A stretch of DNA of 32,594 nucleotides from contig CALVNL010000014.1 of assembly GCA_944349655.1 (NCBI GenBank), forward strand, positions 1-32,594, given 5' to 3'. Under the pieces are notes generated by a model. That model saw only the letters and a list, made by a program, of their open reading frames with translations, had not been told where the DNA came from and made no database searches. Positions 1-7,424 of the stretch are shown in pieces; the stretch's first letter is position 1; each line of letters begins with the position of its first letter. Both the position numbers and the translations under genes were made by a program. The DNA is from an uncultured Clostridia bacterium. GTDB taxonomy: Bacteria > Bacillota > Clostridia > Christensenellales > DTU072.

Positions 1-1230
1 AAAGCCAAGGTGATGAAGACTCTGGTGATGTTCGGAGAAATATTCGGAGCGGAAAAAATGGTACCCGTAACTCACGCTCAAGGTCACCTCGTCACCAGTT
101 TCGGAATAGGACTTCTCAAGCCGCTTTTCCGGATCATGGACGAGCTCGTCAACGACGGGCTGAAAGCCGAAGGCGGTTTCACCGTCGATCCTCGTCCGGT
201 GGATTACGATAACGTGAAATGCAATCCTCTTTTGAAACTGGTTTTCGATAAATTCATGTATTCCGCACAAAAAAGTTACGAGGAACAGCTTGCCAAGGTC
301 GGGTTGCGGGATAAAGACGCTTTTACCTGTACCTGTTATCTACCCGAAGTCGGCAATATCCCTCAAAAAGGCGACGTATTGAGCTGGGCTGAGTCTTCCG
401 CCGTGGTTTATGCAAATTCCGTTTTGGGCGCAAGATGCAACCGCAATTCGGGGATGCTGGATCTGTTCGGATCGATAGTCGGATACGTTCCGTATTTCGG
501 ATTATTGACGGATGACGGTCGTAAGGCGAGCTGGAAAGTTTACGTCGAGACCTCGGTAAAACCCGAAGCACAGATACTCGGGAGCGCCGTAGGAATGAAA
601 GTTATGGAAGACGTGCCTTACGTTTACGGACTGGATAAATGGATAGGTACCGATCTTAGCGAGGAAGCCGCGGCTTATCTCAAGGATTTCGGAGCGGCTA
701 CGGCGTCCAACGGGGCTGTGGGACTTTACCATATAGACAATTTGACTCCCGAAGCCAAAGAGTCCGGGGAAAAGCTCATAAAAGACGATGCGAAAACTTA
801 CGTTATAGACGACGCCGAACTGGAAAGGATATATGCGTCGTACCCCGTTATGTGGAAAGAGGGAGGGAAAGCAAAACTCGTTTTCATCGGGTGTCCGCAT
901 CTTACCTATACGCAGCTGGTGAGGTGGGCGGCGGAAATAATAGGCGCAGTCGGAAGTGCGGGACGGAAGAAAACCGCCGTCAGGACCATACTGTGCGCAA
1001 GTCCGTACGTCGTGAAGAAGTTCGTCGGCGAAAATGCCACGTTATACGACGATTTAATGCTTACCGGGACTAAGATCACGAGTATTTGTCCTCTGATGTA
1101 CACCAACAATCCTTTGACCAAAGCCACGGCGATAGCAACAAACAGCAATAAGCTGCGCACGTATTCGCTTTCGAGGTATTACAAAGACAAGGATATTCTG
1201 AAAATAATCAGCGGGGAGGTTTCGAGATGA
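1..1230 (+). CDS. Aconitase X catalytic (large) subunit, 5' end cut by window edge
   Basis: This is the large subunit of the aconitase X (AcnX, DUF521) family of Fe-S hydro-lyases. Known members dehydrate mevalonate 5-phosphate in archaea or cis-3-hydroxy-L-proline in bacteria; this sequence does not say which substrate applies. The frame is open from base 1. The in-frame GTG at 10 and ATG at 13 fall inside the normal N-terminal helix, so the true start probably lies some 15-20 codons upstream. Counting from the GTG, the family signature ESSAVVYANSVLGARCNR is at residues 128-145. Cysteines that could hold the Fe-S cluster occur in FTCTCYLP (107, 109), in GARCNR, in FIGCPHLTY and in SICPLMY near the C-terminus. 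The stop overlaps the start of the small-subunit gene by 4 bases (ATGA), which implies translational coupling. The family call is firm; the substrate is open. Confidence 0.9.
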   Translation, partial: KAKVMKTLVMFGEIFGAEKMVPVTHAQGHLVTSFGIGLLKPLFRIMDELVNDGLKAEGGFTVDPRPVDYDNVKCNPLLKLVFDKFMYSAQKSYEEQLAKVGLRDKDAFTCTCYLPEVGNIPQKGDVLSWAESSAVVYANSVLGARCNRNSGMLDLFGSIVGYVPYFGLLTDDGRKASWKVYVETSVKPEAQILGSAVGMKVMEDVPYVYGLDKWIGTDLSEEAAAYLKDFGAATASNGAVGLYHIDNLTPEAKESGEKLIKDDAKTYVIDDAELERIYASYPVMWKEGGKAKLVFIGCPHLTYTQLVRWAAEIIGAVGSAGRKKTAVRTILCASPYVVKKFVGENATLYDDLMLTGTKITSICPLMYTNNPLTKATAIATNSNKLRTYSLSRYYKDKDILKIISGEVSR

Positions 1231-1670
1231 AAACTTTTCAGGGCAGAGTTATAGCCGGCGGCAACTGGGAAGGGGAAGCGGTGGTTTCGAGAGCGGGAGT
1301 CAACACTCTCGCCACTTTTCAGAAGAGCGCAATGGCAAATAAGAAAGAAGTTACCGTTTCCGATCAGAACAACCCGGATATATACGGGCTCAATATCACC
1401 GGGAAGGCGTTATGCCTGCCGATAACCATAGGTTCCACCACGGGAGGACTGGTCATCCAGACCGTCTGTTCGATGAAAATAAATCCCGCATGTTTTCTGT
1501 TTTCTGAACATATAGATTCCCTTGCGGCGAGCGGAATAGTGTTGGCTAAGATATGGGAAAACAGCGACGTCATAGCAGTGGATAAACTTGGAAAGGAATT
1601 TTTGGAAACGGTCAGCACCGGAGACAGACTGAGAGTGTCCGAGGACGGAACGGTAACGATACTCGGATGA
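1227..1670 (+). CDS. Aconitase X small (swivelling) subunit
   Basis: This 147-residue protein is the DUF126 swivelling domain that closes over the active site of the AcnX large subunit. The hallmark segments are SDQNNPDIYG (about residues 45-54) and LPITIGSTTGG (64-74); Ser70 in the latter is the conserved substrate-phosphate or carboxylate-binding serine of the family. The ATG lies within the last codons of the large-subunit gene (ATGA overlap), so the two chains should be made in a fixed ratio. Separate large and small chains correspond to the split form of AcnX rather than the fused single-chain form. It ends 48 bases before a convergent gene. The pair is clear; the pathway would have to be read from genes to the left of this window. 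Confidence 0.9.
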   Translation: MKTFQGRVIAGGNWEGEAVVSRAGVNTLATFQKSAMANKKEVTVSDQNNPDIYGLNITGKALCLPITIGSTTGGLVIQTVCSMKINPACFLFSEHIDSLAASGIVLAKIWENSDVIAVDKLGKEFLETVSTGDRLRVSEDGTVTILG

Positions 1671-1693
1671 CCGAGGGCGTACCGCAATGAAAT

Positions 1694-1711
1694 AAAAACG
1701 CTCCGGAAGCG
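1694..1711 (-). terminator. Weak intrinsic terminator after the EEP-fold gene
   Basis: Read on the minus strand, a short GC stem (CGCT at 1708-1711 pairing with AGCG at 1699-1702 around a 5-base loop) is followed by five U residues (plus-strand A run 1694-1698). It sits just past the stop of the minus-strand gene ending at 1719. The stem is only 4 bp, so it may be weak. I saw no separate terminator for the convergent aconitase-X genes. Confidence 0.35.
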
Positions 1712-1718
1712 GCTTGCC

Positions 1719-2636
1719 TCAAAGCAAGATCTTTACTACGACGGGGAAGTGGTCGCTGGGATAATCGCCGTTTATAAGCGTATTGTCTATTGCGTAGGAG
1801 GATACTTTTATCCCCTTCGACAGGAAACAGAAGTCTATCCTCGGCGAGGTGCTTTTACCGTAGCCCGTGAAGGTCACGCTGTCGGCGTTGAAGGTCTTTT
1901 CGGCAATTTTAGCCGAGTCGCAAAGTCCCGCCTCCGTCGCACGGACGTACATGGGAGAGTCCTCGCAGTCGTTCATATCTCCGGTCAGGATGATAGGGAG
2001 AGAAGGAGTGCGGGAAGTTTGTTCCAGCAGGACTGCCATACCGTTATCCCTCGCGAGAGCGCTTTTTGCGTCGAGGTGAGTGTTGTAGAAAGCGAACCGT
2101 TTTCCCGTGGCTTTCTCGGTCAGTACCACATAATTTGCGTCGCGGTAGCGTTCGCTTTTCCAGTTTTTGCTCTGTATGTCGGGGGTTTCGCTCAGCCAGA
2201 AATGTCCTTCGCTTTCCAAGTCAAAACGATCGGTGCGGTAAGCAATGGCGGTAGCTTCTTTCGCCGCAAAATCGTCTCGGTAGACTATGTGGAAGGAGTA
2301 GCCATTCAGATGTTCGGTGAGATATTTCTCGTGTTCGGAGGTGACTTCCTGAAACCCTATCAGGTCGGGAGCGGAACGGGCGATCGTTTGCGTAACGAGG
2401 TCGGCGCGGTAGAACCAGCTTTTTTTGCCGCAATCGATGGCGGAAAGGTATCGCACGTTGTAACTCATTACCGTTATTTCCTCCCCGTAAGAGACTGCGC
2501 TTACGTCGAAAAACGCATCGGACTCGAGATAATCTGGACGATAGAAATAATATGCGGCAAGCCACCCGGTCGCAGCGAGGACGACGAGGACGGCGAGGAC
2601 CGTCAATGAGATTATAATCTTTTTTTTCTTAGTCAT
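1719..2636 (-). CDS. Membrane-anchored endonuclease/exonuclease/phosphatase-fold protein
   Basis: This 305-residue protein has four lysines followed by one hydrophobic segment (about residues 7-30), then an extracytoplasmic endonuclease/exonuclease/phosphatase (EEP) domain. The fold's catalytic landmarks are present in order: SYNVR with Asn60, GFQEV with Glu97, YNTHLDAK with His187, TGDMND with Asp220 and Asn222, IDFCF, and the terminal SDHFPV with Asp295-His296. The metal-dependent phosphodiesterase or phosphatase active site therefore looks intact. EEP enzymes act on nucleic acids, phosphoinositides or sphingomyelin; with a surface anchor, an extracellular substrate is likely, but which one cannot be told. 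AGAGGA precedes the start by a few bases, and a good promoter lies at 2667-2695. It is downstream of, and on the same strand as, the LysR gene but appears to be transcribed independently. Confidence 0.85.
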   Translation of the reverse strand: MTKKKKIIISLTVLAVLVVLAATGWLAAYYFYRPDYLESDAFFDVSAVSYGEEITVMSYNVRYLSAIDCGKKSWFYRADLVTQTIARSAPDLIGFQEVTSEHEKYLTEHLNGYSFHIVYRDDFAAKEATAIAYRTDRFDLESEGHFWLSETPDIQSKNWKSERYRDANYVVLTEKATGKRFAFYNTHLDAKSALARDNGMAVLLEQTSRTPSLPIILTGDMNDCEDSPMYVRATEAGLCDSAKIAEKTFNADSVTFTGYGKSTSPRIDFCFLSKGIKVSSYAIDNTLINGDYPSDHFPVVVKILL

Positions 2637-2666
2637 CTTTTCCTCTTTTTCGGTTTTCTTAAAAAA

Positions 2667-2695
2667 ATTATAACAAACAGACGGACAATAAACAA
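2667..2695 (-). promoter_or_regulatory. Sigma-A-type promoter for the EEP-fold gene
   Basis: On the minus strand, TTGTTT (plus 2690-2695) and a perfect TATAAT (plus 2667-2672) are separated by 17 bases. Transcription would start near 2660 and give a leader of about 24 bases carrying the AGAGGA ribosome binding site. Confidence 0.6.
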
Positions 2696-2704
2696 TACCC
2701 GTTT

Positions 2705-3595
2705 TTATTTACCGTATGACGCTATATATGAGGAAAGGCAGGAGATGAATTTTTTACTCGGAGCGGAAAATATGGTATCGGGTTTCCAAACTATGGAAAC
2801 AGGGCTGATTAAAGGCGGATTTAACGGACGGAAACACAATTCCGAATCTTCCGAGACGTCCACCAGTTTATCCAAAGCCAAAGCGTATCCGAGTCCTTGT
2901 TTTACTAAAAGAGAGGCATTGTAGATCAGGTTATAGGTGGCTACTACGTTAAGTCCGTCGCCGTACGGAGCAAACCAGTCGGCAATAATATATTCGTTGA
3001 GAGAATGTTTGGAAAGGATAAGATCCTTGTCGAAGATATCTTCTTTGGTCACGAACGGTTTTTCGGCGAGAGGGGAAGTCTTTTTCATAAGCACGCCCCA
3101 GGTGTCGGCAAGAGGGAGTTTCAAAAAAGAATATTTCGAAAGGTCGGCGGGTTCTATAAGTATCCCGAAATCAATAAGCCCTTTATCGAGTTTTTCTATA
3201 ACTTCGTGGGTATCTCCGCTGAAGAAATCGAATTTGATTTTCGGATATTCTTTTTGCAAACGACTGGCGGTTTCGGCTATGAGTTCCACGGCGTAAGACT
3301 CGCCGCCGCCTATGGCTATCCGTCCTGCGATTTCTCCGTATTTTACCGACAGTTCGCTTTCGGTTTTGTCGGAAAGAGCGATAATTTCCTCGGCACGTTT
3401 TTTAAGAAGTTTTCCCGCTTCGGTCAGAGTTATTTTCCTATTCCCGCGGACGAAGAGCTTTTGTCCGAGTTTGCTTTCCAGCCCCTGCATTTGTCGCGAG
3501 AGATTGGGTTGCGTGAGGAAAAGACTTTCGGCGGCTTTAGATATGCTTCCTTTTTCCGCTACCGCAATAAAATACTTCAATTCCCGTAATTCCAT
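2705..3595 (-). CDS. LysR-family transcriptional regulator
   Basis: This 296-residue protein has the standard LysR layout: a winged helix-turn-helix in the first ~65 residues (opening MELRELKYFIAVAEKGSISK, then AAESLFLTQPNLSRQMQGLE, ending in a FVR...ITLTEAG wing), a linker helix, and a two-lobed periplasmic-binding-like effector domain to the C-terminus. Length is normal. GGAGG lies 5 bases before the ATG. It is transcribed divergently from the acetyltransferase/alcohol dehydrogenase/lipoprotein operon starting at 3725, the usual position of a LysR regulator relative to its target. It therefore most likely controls that operon and itself from the shared 129-base gap. The effector is unknown. 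Confidence 0.92.
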   Translation of the reverse strand: MELRELKYFIAVAEKGSISKAAESLFLTQPNLSRQMQGLESKLGQKLFVRGNRKITLTEAGKLLKKRAEEIIALSDKTESELSVKYGEIAGRIAIGGGESYAVELIAETASRLQKEYPKIKFDFFSGDTHEVIEKLDKGLIDFGILIEPADLSKYSFLKLPLADTWGVLMKKTSPLAEKPFVTKEDIFDKDLILSKHSLNEYIIADWFAPYGDGLNVVATYNLIYNASLLVKQGLGYALALDKLVDVSEDSELCFRPLNPPLISPVSIVWKPDTIFSAPSKKFISCLSSYIASYGK

Positions 3596-3619
3596 ATTTA
3601 CCTCCGTATGCTTATATAT

Positions 3620-3648
3620 ATTATTTCATTGTTTAATATGCTTGTCAA
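3620..3648 (-). promoter_or_regulatory. Promoter of the LysR gene
   Basis: On the minus strand there is a perfect TTGACA (plus 3643-3648), a 17-base spacer and AATAAT (plus 3620-3625). The -35 box faces the -35 box of the divergent promoter at 3676-3704 with 27 AT-rich bases between them, where a LysR tetramer could act on both. Confidence 0.55.
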
Positions 3649-3675
3649 TTATGGATATATATAAAATATAAGTAT

Positions 3676-3704
3676 TTGACATATATAAAACCCCGACATA
3701 CAAT
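3676..3704 (+). promoter_or_regulatory. Promoter of the acetyltransferase-ADH-lipoprotein operon
   Basis: A perfect TTGACA (3676-3681) is followed after 17 bases by TACAAT (3699-3704). An AAGGAG ribosome binding site follows at about 3712, before the ATG at 3725. It is divergent from, and probably controlled by, the LysR regulator. Confidence 0.65.
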
Positions 3705-3724
3705 AAAGACGAAGGAGAAAGTTT

Positions 3725-4315
3725 ATGGAAAAAGCGGAATTTCTGAAAATAATGCAGAGCGGCGCTACGGTAAAGGGCGGTTCGGAGGCGCATAAATTTA
3801 TGCACGAACTGTCGGCGAGGGCGCAGGAAAAACTGGCTGTGCTGAATTGCGGATTTCATACAGACGAAGAAAAAGCGGAGCTTATTTACGAACTTACCGA
3901 CGGGAAAGCAGATAAGTCCGTCAAAGTTTTTCCGCCTTTTTATACCGATTGCGGAATAAATACGACTATCGGGAAAAACGTTTTTATAAATTTCGGGTGT
4001 TGTTTTCAGGATCAGGGAGGGATCAGAATAGGCGACGGCGTACTGATAGGGCACCAGGTGGTTATCGCCACGCTCAACCATTCCTTGAACCCTGCCGAAA
4101 GGAGCGATATGATTCCGTCGCCCGTAGTTATAGGCGACAACGTATGGATAGGGTCACATTCCACGATACTTGCCGGAGTTACCGTAGGAAAAAACGCCGT
4201 TATCGCGGCGGGGAGCGTAGTGACCAAAAACGTCCCCGAAAACGCCGTGGTTGCGGGAGTCCCGGCTAAGGTGATAAAGAATATTCCCGACGTAAGTACG
4301 GGTTACGATAAATAG
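3725..4315 (+). CDS. Hexapeptide-repeat sugar O-acetyltransferase (Maa/LacA/NodL-like)
   Basis: This 196-residue protein matches the maltose/galactoside acetyltransferase family in length and layout. An N-terminal helical Mac-type region (about residues 5-60) is followed by a left-handed beta-helix built from hexapeptide repeats, for example IRIGDGVLIG, VVIGDNVWIG and VTVGKNAVIA. The catalytic histidine is His119 in LNHSLNP. The enzyme would transfer acetyl from acetyl-CoA to a sugar or similar hydroxyl in the cytoplasm and act as a trimer. It is the first gene of the operon divergent from LysR, and the next gene starts 15 bases downstream. The actual acceptor is unknown; such genes often sit in LysR-controlled redox or detoxification clusters. 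Confidence 0.88.
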   Translation: MEKAEFLKIMQSGATVKGGSEAHKFMHELSARAQEKLAVLNCGFHTDEEKAELIYELTDGKADKSVKVFPPFYTDCGINTTIGKNVFINFGCCFQDQGGIRIGDGVLIGHQVVIATLNHSLNPAERSDMIPSPVVIGDNVWIGSHSTILAGVTVGKNAVIAAGSVVTKNVPENAVVAGVPAKVIKNIPDVSTGYDK

Positions 4316-4330
4316 GAAGGAGGTTTGTTT

Positions 4331-5493
4331 ATGAAAGAATTTACGGCATATATGCCCACGAAAGTTTTGTTCGGAGCGGGAGTTTTGAATGAATTGAAAA
4401 ATCAAACGTTACCGGGAGAAAAAGCGCTTATTTTGCTCTCCGAATAAAAAACGGTTATTACGACAGAGTTAAGTCGTTACTGGAAGAAGCGGGGGTAAGG
4501 ACGGAAACCTTTAAGGGGATAGAAGCCAATCCTCTGAAGGATACGGTTATGAAAGCGGCGGCTTTTGCGCAAGATAAGGGTTGCGATTTCGTAGTGATGC
4601 TGGGGGGCGGTTCGGTTATGGACGCAGGAAAAGCCGTTGCGGCGATGGCAACCAACGAGGGCGACTTGTGGGATTACGTAAACGGCGGCACGGGCAAGGG
4701 TAAACCTTTGGCGAAAGCTCCGCTGCCTACCGTAGCCGTAACGACCACTGCCGGTACGGGCAGCGAAGTGGATGCGTGGGGAGTGGTTTCCAATCCCGAA
4801 ACCAACGAGAAAATAGGTTTCGGCGGAGACGACAGGCTTTTTCCGACGCTTTCGATAGTAGACCCCGAACTTATGCTCACGGTTCCGCCTGCATATACCG
4901 CTTATCAGGGTTTCGACGCGTTTTTCCACAGTACCGAGGTTTATATAGGGAATTTTTCCAACGAGTTCAGCGATATGGTGGCGGAAAAAGCCATAGAATC
5001 GGTGGCAAAATATCTTCCCGTTGCGGTAAAAGACGGAAAAAATCTCGAAGCGAGAAGCAAAGTTGCGTTAGGAAACACTTTGTCGGGATACGCTATGGTT
5101 TACGGGTGTACCACAAGCGAACATTCCATTGAACACGCAATGAGCGCATATCATCATAATTTGCCGCACGGAGCGGGACTTATAATGATTTCCTTAGCGT
5201 TTTACGAACATTTCATAAAGAAAGGAGCCTGTCCCGAAAGGTTCGTGAAAATGGCAAAACTTATGGGAAAAGAAGACGCCGAAAAAGCCGAAGACTTTTT
5301 GAAAGCGTTGAAAAAGTTACAGTACGACTGCGGCGTAGCCGACCTTAAAATGTCCGATTACGGAATAAAAAAAGAAGAATTAGAAAAAATCGCCGTCAAC
5401 GCGCGGGAAACGATGGGAGGACTTTTCGCCTCCGACCCGTTGCCGCTTACCGATGCCGACGTGGTGGAAATACTGAAAAATTCCTATAAATAA
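4331..5493 (+). pseudogene. Iron-containing alcohol dehydrogenase, reading frame broken near codon 38
   Basis: Group III (Fe-dependent) alcohol dehydrogenase split over two frames. The first 38 codons (4331-4447) encode the normal N-terminus (MKEFTAYMPTKVLFGAGVLN) and stop at TAA 4445-4447. The rest continues in another frame from about 4441 (IKNGYYDRVKSLLEEAG) to 5493. The body is otherwise intact: the GGGSVMDAGK nucleotide-binding motif, the GTGSEVD segment, and iron ligands in DAFFH and in EHAMSAYHHNLPHG. Relatives carry a short Gly-Lys-Ser-type loop where the frames meet, and about four residues of it are missing. That fits a net loss of 1, 10 or 13 bases rather than a simple homopolymer miscount, because the A6 run lies at or after the stop. 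Either a real lesion or an assembly error is possible; translation could reinitiate only at inner codons such as ATG 4549, which would lack the first strands. It has a GGAGG site and is 15 bases after the acetyltransferase. Confidence 0.8.
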
Positions 5494-5494
5494 T

Positions 5495-6076
5495 ATGAAA
5501 AAAATTATTTTTGTTTTAACTATAATTCTTTGTTTGATTTGCGTTTCGTGTATAAATCAGACGACGGACGCGGATACGGGGACGGACGGAAATAAGCAGG
5601 AAGGGAGTTTATCTGACCAAAGCGGAGACTCCGTTCTGCCCGACGGCGAAAACGGCGAAAAGGATAACGCAGAGGAAAACGAAGAAACGGACGACGGCGA
5701 CGAAACGCTCGTCACGGAGGAAAGAATTATGTATATTACCGTAAACGGACGCAAACTTACAGCGGAACTGGAAGACAATTCCTCTGCGAGGGCGTTAACG
5801 GAACTGTTGAAAGACGGACCGCTTACCGTATCGGCTTCCGATTACGGCAATTTCGAGAAAGTGGGGTCGTTAGGGGTGACTTTGCCGAGAAACGACAAGT
5901 ATTTTACCACCGCACCCGGAGATTTAATTCTTTATCAAGGCAGTAATTTCGTGCTTTATTACGACGTAAACAGCTATACCTTTACTAAACTCGGAAAAGT
6001 CAAGGATATAACCCGTACCGAACTCGTCGCTTTGCTCGGAAAAGGCGACGTGGAGATGGTTTTGTCCCTTTCTTAA
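5495..6076 (+). CDS. Cyclophilin-like-fold protein, probable lipoprotein
   Basis: This 193-residue protein has three parts. A hydrophobic signal segment (about residues 3-18) ends in CVSC with Cys19, an imperfect lipobox. An acidic Asp/Glu/Gly/Asn-rich linker spans roughly 20-78. A C-terminal cyclophilin-like beta-barrel domain (about 80-193) has the family features ITVNGRKLTAELEDNSSARA, a PGDLILYQGSNFVLYYD stretch and a final GKGDVEMVL strand. This small-domain family resembles cyclophilins in fold but is not known to have prolyl isomerase activity; it recurs next to LysR, flavodoxin and Fe-ADH genes in gut Bacillota and Bacteroidota. Its ATG is one base after the ADH stop, so it is the last gene of the LysR-divergent operon. 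Its molecular role is unknown. Confidence 0.75.
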   Translation: MKKIIFVLTIILCLICVSCINQTTDADTGTDGNKQEGSLSDQSGDSVLPDGENGEKDNAEENEETDDGDETLVTEERIMYITVNGRKLTAELEDNSSARALTELLKDGPLTVSASDYGNFEKVGSLGVTLPRNDKYFTTAPGDLILYQGSNFVLYYDVNSYTFTKLGKVKDITRTELVALLGKGDVEMVLSLS

Positions 6077-6106
6077 AATTGCCGCCCCAAAAATGATTTT
6101 CGCTTG

Positions 6107-6134
6107 AAACCCGAATATTTTTTCGGGTTTTTTT
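6107..6134 (+). terminator. Intrinsic terminator of the LysR-divergent operon
   Basis: A 9-bp stem (AAACCCGAA at 6107-6115 with TTCGGGTTT at 6122-6130) with a 6-base loop runs into seven T residues (6128-6134). It is placed 31 bases after the lipoprotein stop. Confidence 0.85.
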
Positions 6135-6175
6135 ATATCGGAAAAAAGATATCCGTTTTTTCTATATCATAAAAA

Positions 6176-6204
6176 TTGACCTCATTATCCCGATATGTTA
6201 TTAT
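6176..6204 (+). promoter_or_regulatory. Promoter of the YitT-family gene
   Basis: TTGACC (6176-6181), a 17-base spacer and TATTAT (6199-6204). Transcription would start near 6211, leaving a leader of about 100 bases before the ATG at 6311. Confidence 0.65.
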
Positions 6205-6218
6205 AAAATAATAAAACT

Positions 6219-6238
6219 TCCGCTTAAAGCGGATTTTT
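6219..6238 (+). promoter_or_regulatory. Terminator-like hairpin in the 5' leader of the YitT gene
   Basis: A perfect stem TCCGCT (6219-6224) / AGCGGA (6228-6233) with a 3-base loop is followed directly by five T residues (6234-6238). It lies about 8 bases after the predicted start of transcription. A second weak hairpin (CCGAC 6248-6252 / GTCGG 6262-6266) follows. The position suggests attenuation, but no competing antiterminator or leader peptide is obvious. Confidence 0.4.
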
Positions 6239-6310
6239 ATTCCCTTTCCGACAAGTTAAAAGTCGGGAATAATATAAAGTTTTCCAGATAAAATTTTTTT
6301 AGAGGCGAAG

Positions 6311-7372
6311 ATGAAGGATTCAAGAGTTAAATTGCGTGCGTGGAATATAATTTTGTTACTCGTGGCAGGGTGTATAAATGCGGCGGGAGTGGTGTTGCTT
6401 CTTTCTCCTGCCGACCTTCTCGACAGCGGAATATCCAGTCTTTCGATGCTCCTTAGCAGAGTAACCAACCTTAATATTGCTCTTTTCTTGGTGGTATTGA
6501 ACGTGCCGCTGTTTATCTTCGGAATAAGAAAGATGGGCGTTACTTTTATCGTTTATTCTTTGGTGGCGATAGCAAGTTATTCGCTGATGGCGTACGTTTT
6601 CAGCGAAATAGCCCACCTCAACGAAAAAGTTTACGAACTTATAAGCCACGATATGTTGATAGCCGCGCTGTTCGGTGGATTTCTTTCGGGAGTAGGGAGC
6701 GGACTTACCATAAGACAGGGCGGAGCCATAGACGGAGTGGAAGTCCTTGCCGTCACTTTCGCGAAAAAAATCGGGCTTTCGGTAGGGCAGTTCGTTATGG
6801 CGTTCAACGTCATAATTTATACCGTAAGTTCGATAATAGGAAAAAGTCTTCTTATCGGGCTTTATTCTGTAGTGTCATACCTGGTGGGACTTAAGGTAAT
6901 AGACTTTATCGTGGACGGTTTCGACAAGGGTAAGGCCTGTACCATAATAACCAAAAACCCCGACGTGCTTGCGGCGGCTTTGAGCGAAGAACTGGGCAGA
7001 GGCGTTACCGTCCTCGATTGCAAAGGCTATTTCAGCAACGAAGATATGACTATGCTTTACTGTGTGGCAAACCGTTTCGAAATAACCAGAATAAAAAAAC
7101 TTATTTCCGAAATCGACCCCGAAAGTTTCGTCGCCGTCAACGAAGTCAGCGAGGTGTTGGGCAACAGGATAAAATTTTCCCTGAATACCGCAGTAAAGCC
7201 CAAACAGTTGCGTAAAAGAGCGGAAGAGGAAAACGTTTCGTCCGCCGTTAGTACGGAAGAAAAGCCCTCGGATAAAACACAGGATAAGTTTCCCGAAACC
7301 GTAACCGAGGATAGCGTCGAGTCCGAAAAGGCAAAAGACGACGATACAAGCAAAACGCAGGAAAAAGAATAA
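6311..7372 (+). CDS. YitT family membrane protein (DUF161 + DUF2179)
   Basis: This 353-residue protein has a polytopic N-terminal half (about residues 10-205, roughly five or six membrane segments, with the family signature IRQGGAIDGVEVLA). The DUF2179 cytoplasmic domain follows at about 215-290 (ITKNPDVLAAAL, RGVTVLDCKGYFS, then FVAVNEVSEVLG). Family members are about 280-290 residues. The last ~60 residues here are an added, highly charged Ser/Thr/Glu/Lys-rich tail that looks disordered. The function of YitT proteins is not established; transport or small-molecule sensing has been suggested. The ATG follows AGAGG by 6 bases. Single-gene unit with its own promoter, a hairpin-bearing leader and a terminator. 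Confidence 0.9.
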   Translation: MKDSRVKLRAWNIILLLVAGCINAAGVVLLLSPADLLDSGISSLSMLLSRVTNLNIALFLVVLNVPLFIFGIRKMGVTFIVYSLVAIASYSLMAYVFSEIAHLNEKVYELISHDMLIAALFGGFLSGVGSGLTIRQGGAIDGVEVLAVTFAKKIGLSVGQFVMAFNVIIYTVSSIIGKSLLIGLYSVVSYLVGLKVIDFIVDGFDKGKACTIITKNPDVLAAALSEELGRGVTVLDCKGYFSNEDMTMLYCVANRFEITRIKKLISEIDPESFVAVNEVSEVLGNRIKFSLNTAVKPKQLRKRAEEENVSSAVSTEEKPSDKTQDKFPETVTEDSVESEKAKDDDTSKTQEKE

Positions 7373-7376
7373 ATCG

Positions 7377-7403
7377 AAGAGGCGAAAGAAAGCCTCTTTT
7401 TTT
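7377..7403 (+). terminator. Intrinsic terminator of the YitT gene
   Basis: A 7-bp stem AAGAGGC (7377-7383) / GCCTCTT (7392-7398) with an 8-base purine loop ends in a run of seven T residues (7397-7403), four bases after the stop codon. Confidence 0.85.
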
Positions 7404-7424
7404 ATTGAGGGAACGGACACCGCC

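Noticed and set aside
1749-2609. Plus-strand 286-codon open frame opposite the EEP-fold gene
   Set aside because: It is the antisense shadow of a gene with all EEP motifs, a promoter and a ribosome site; the translated shadow shows no recognisable motif.
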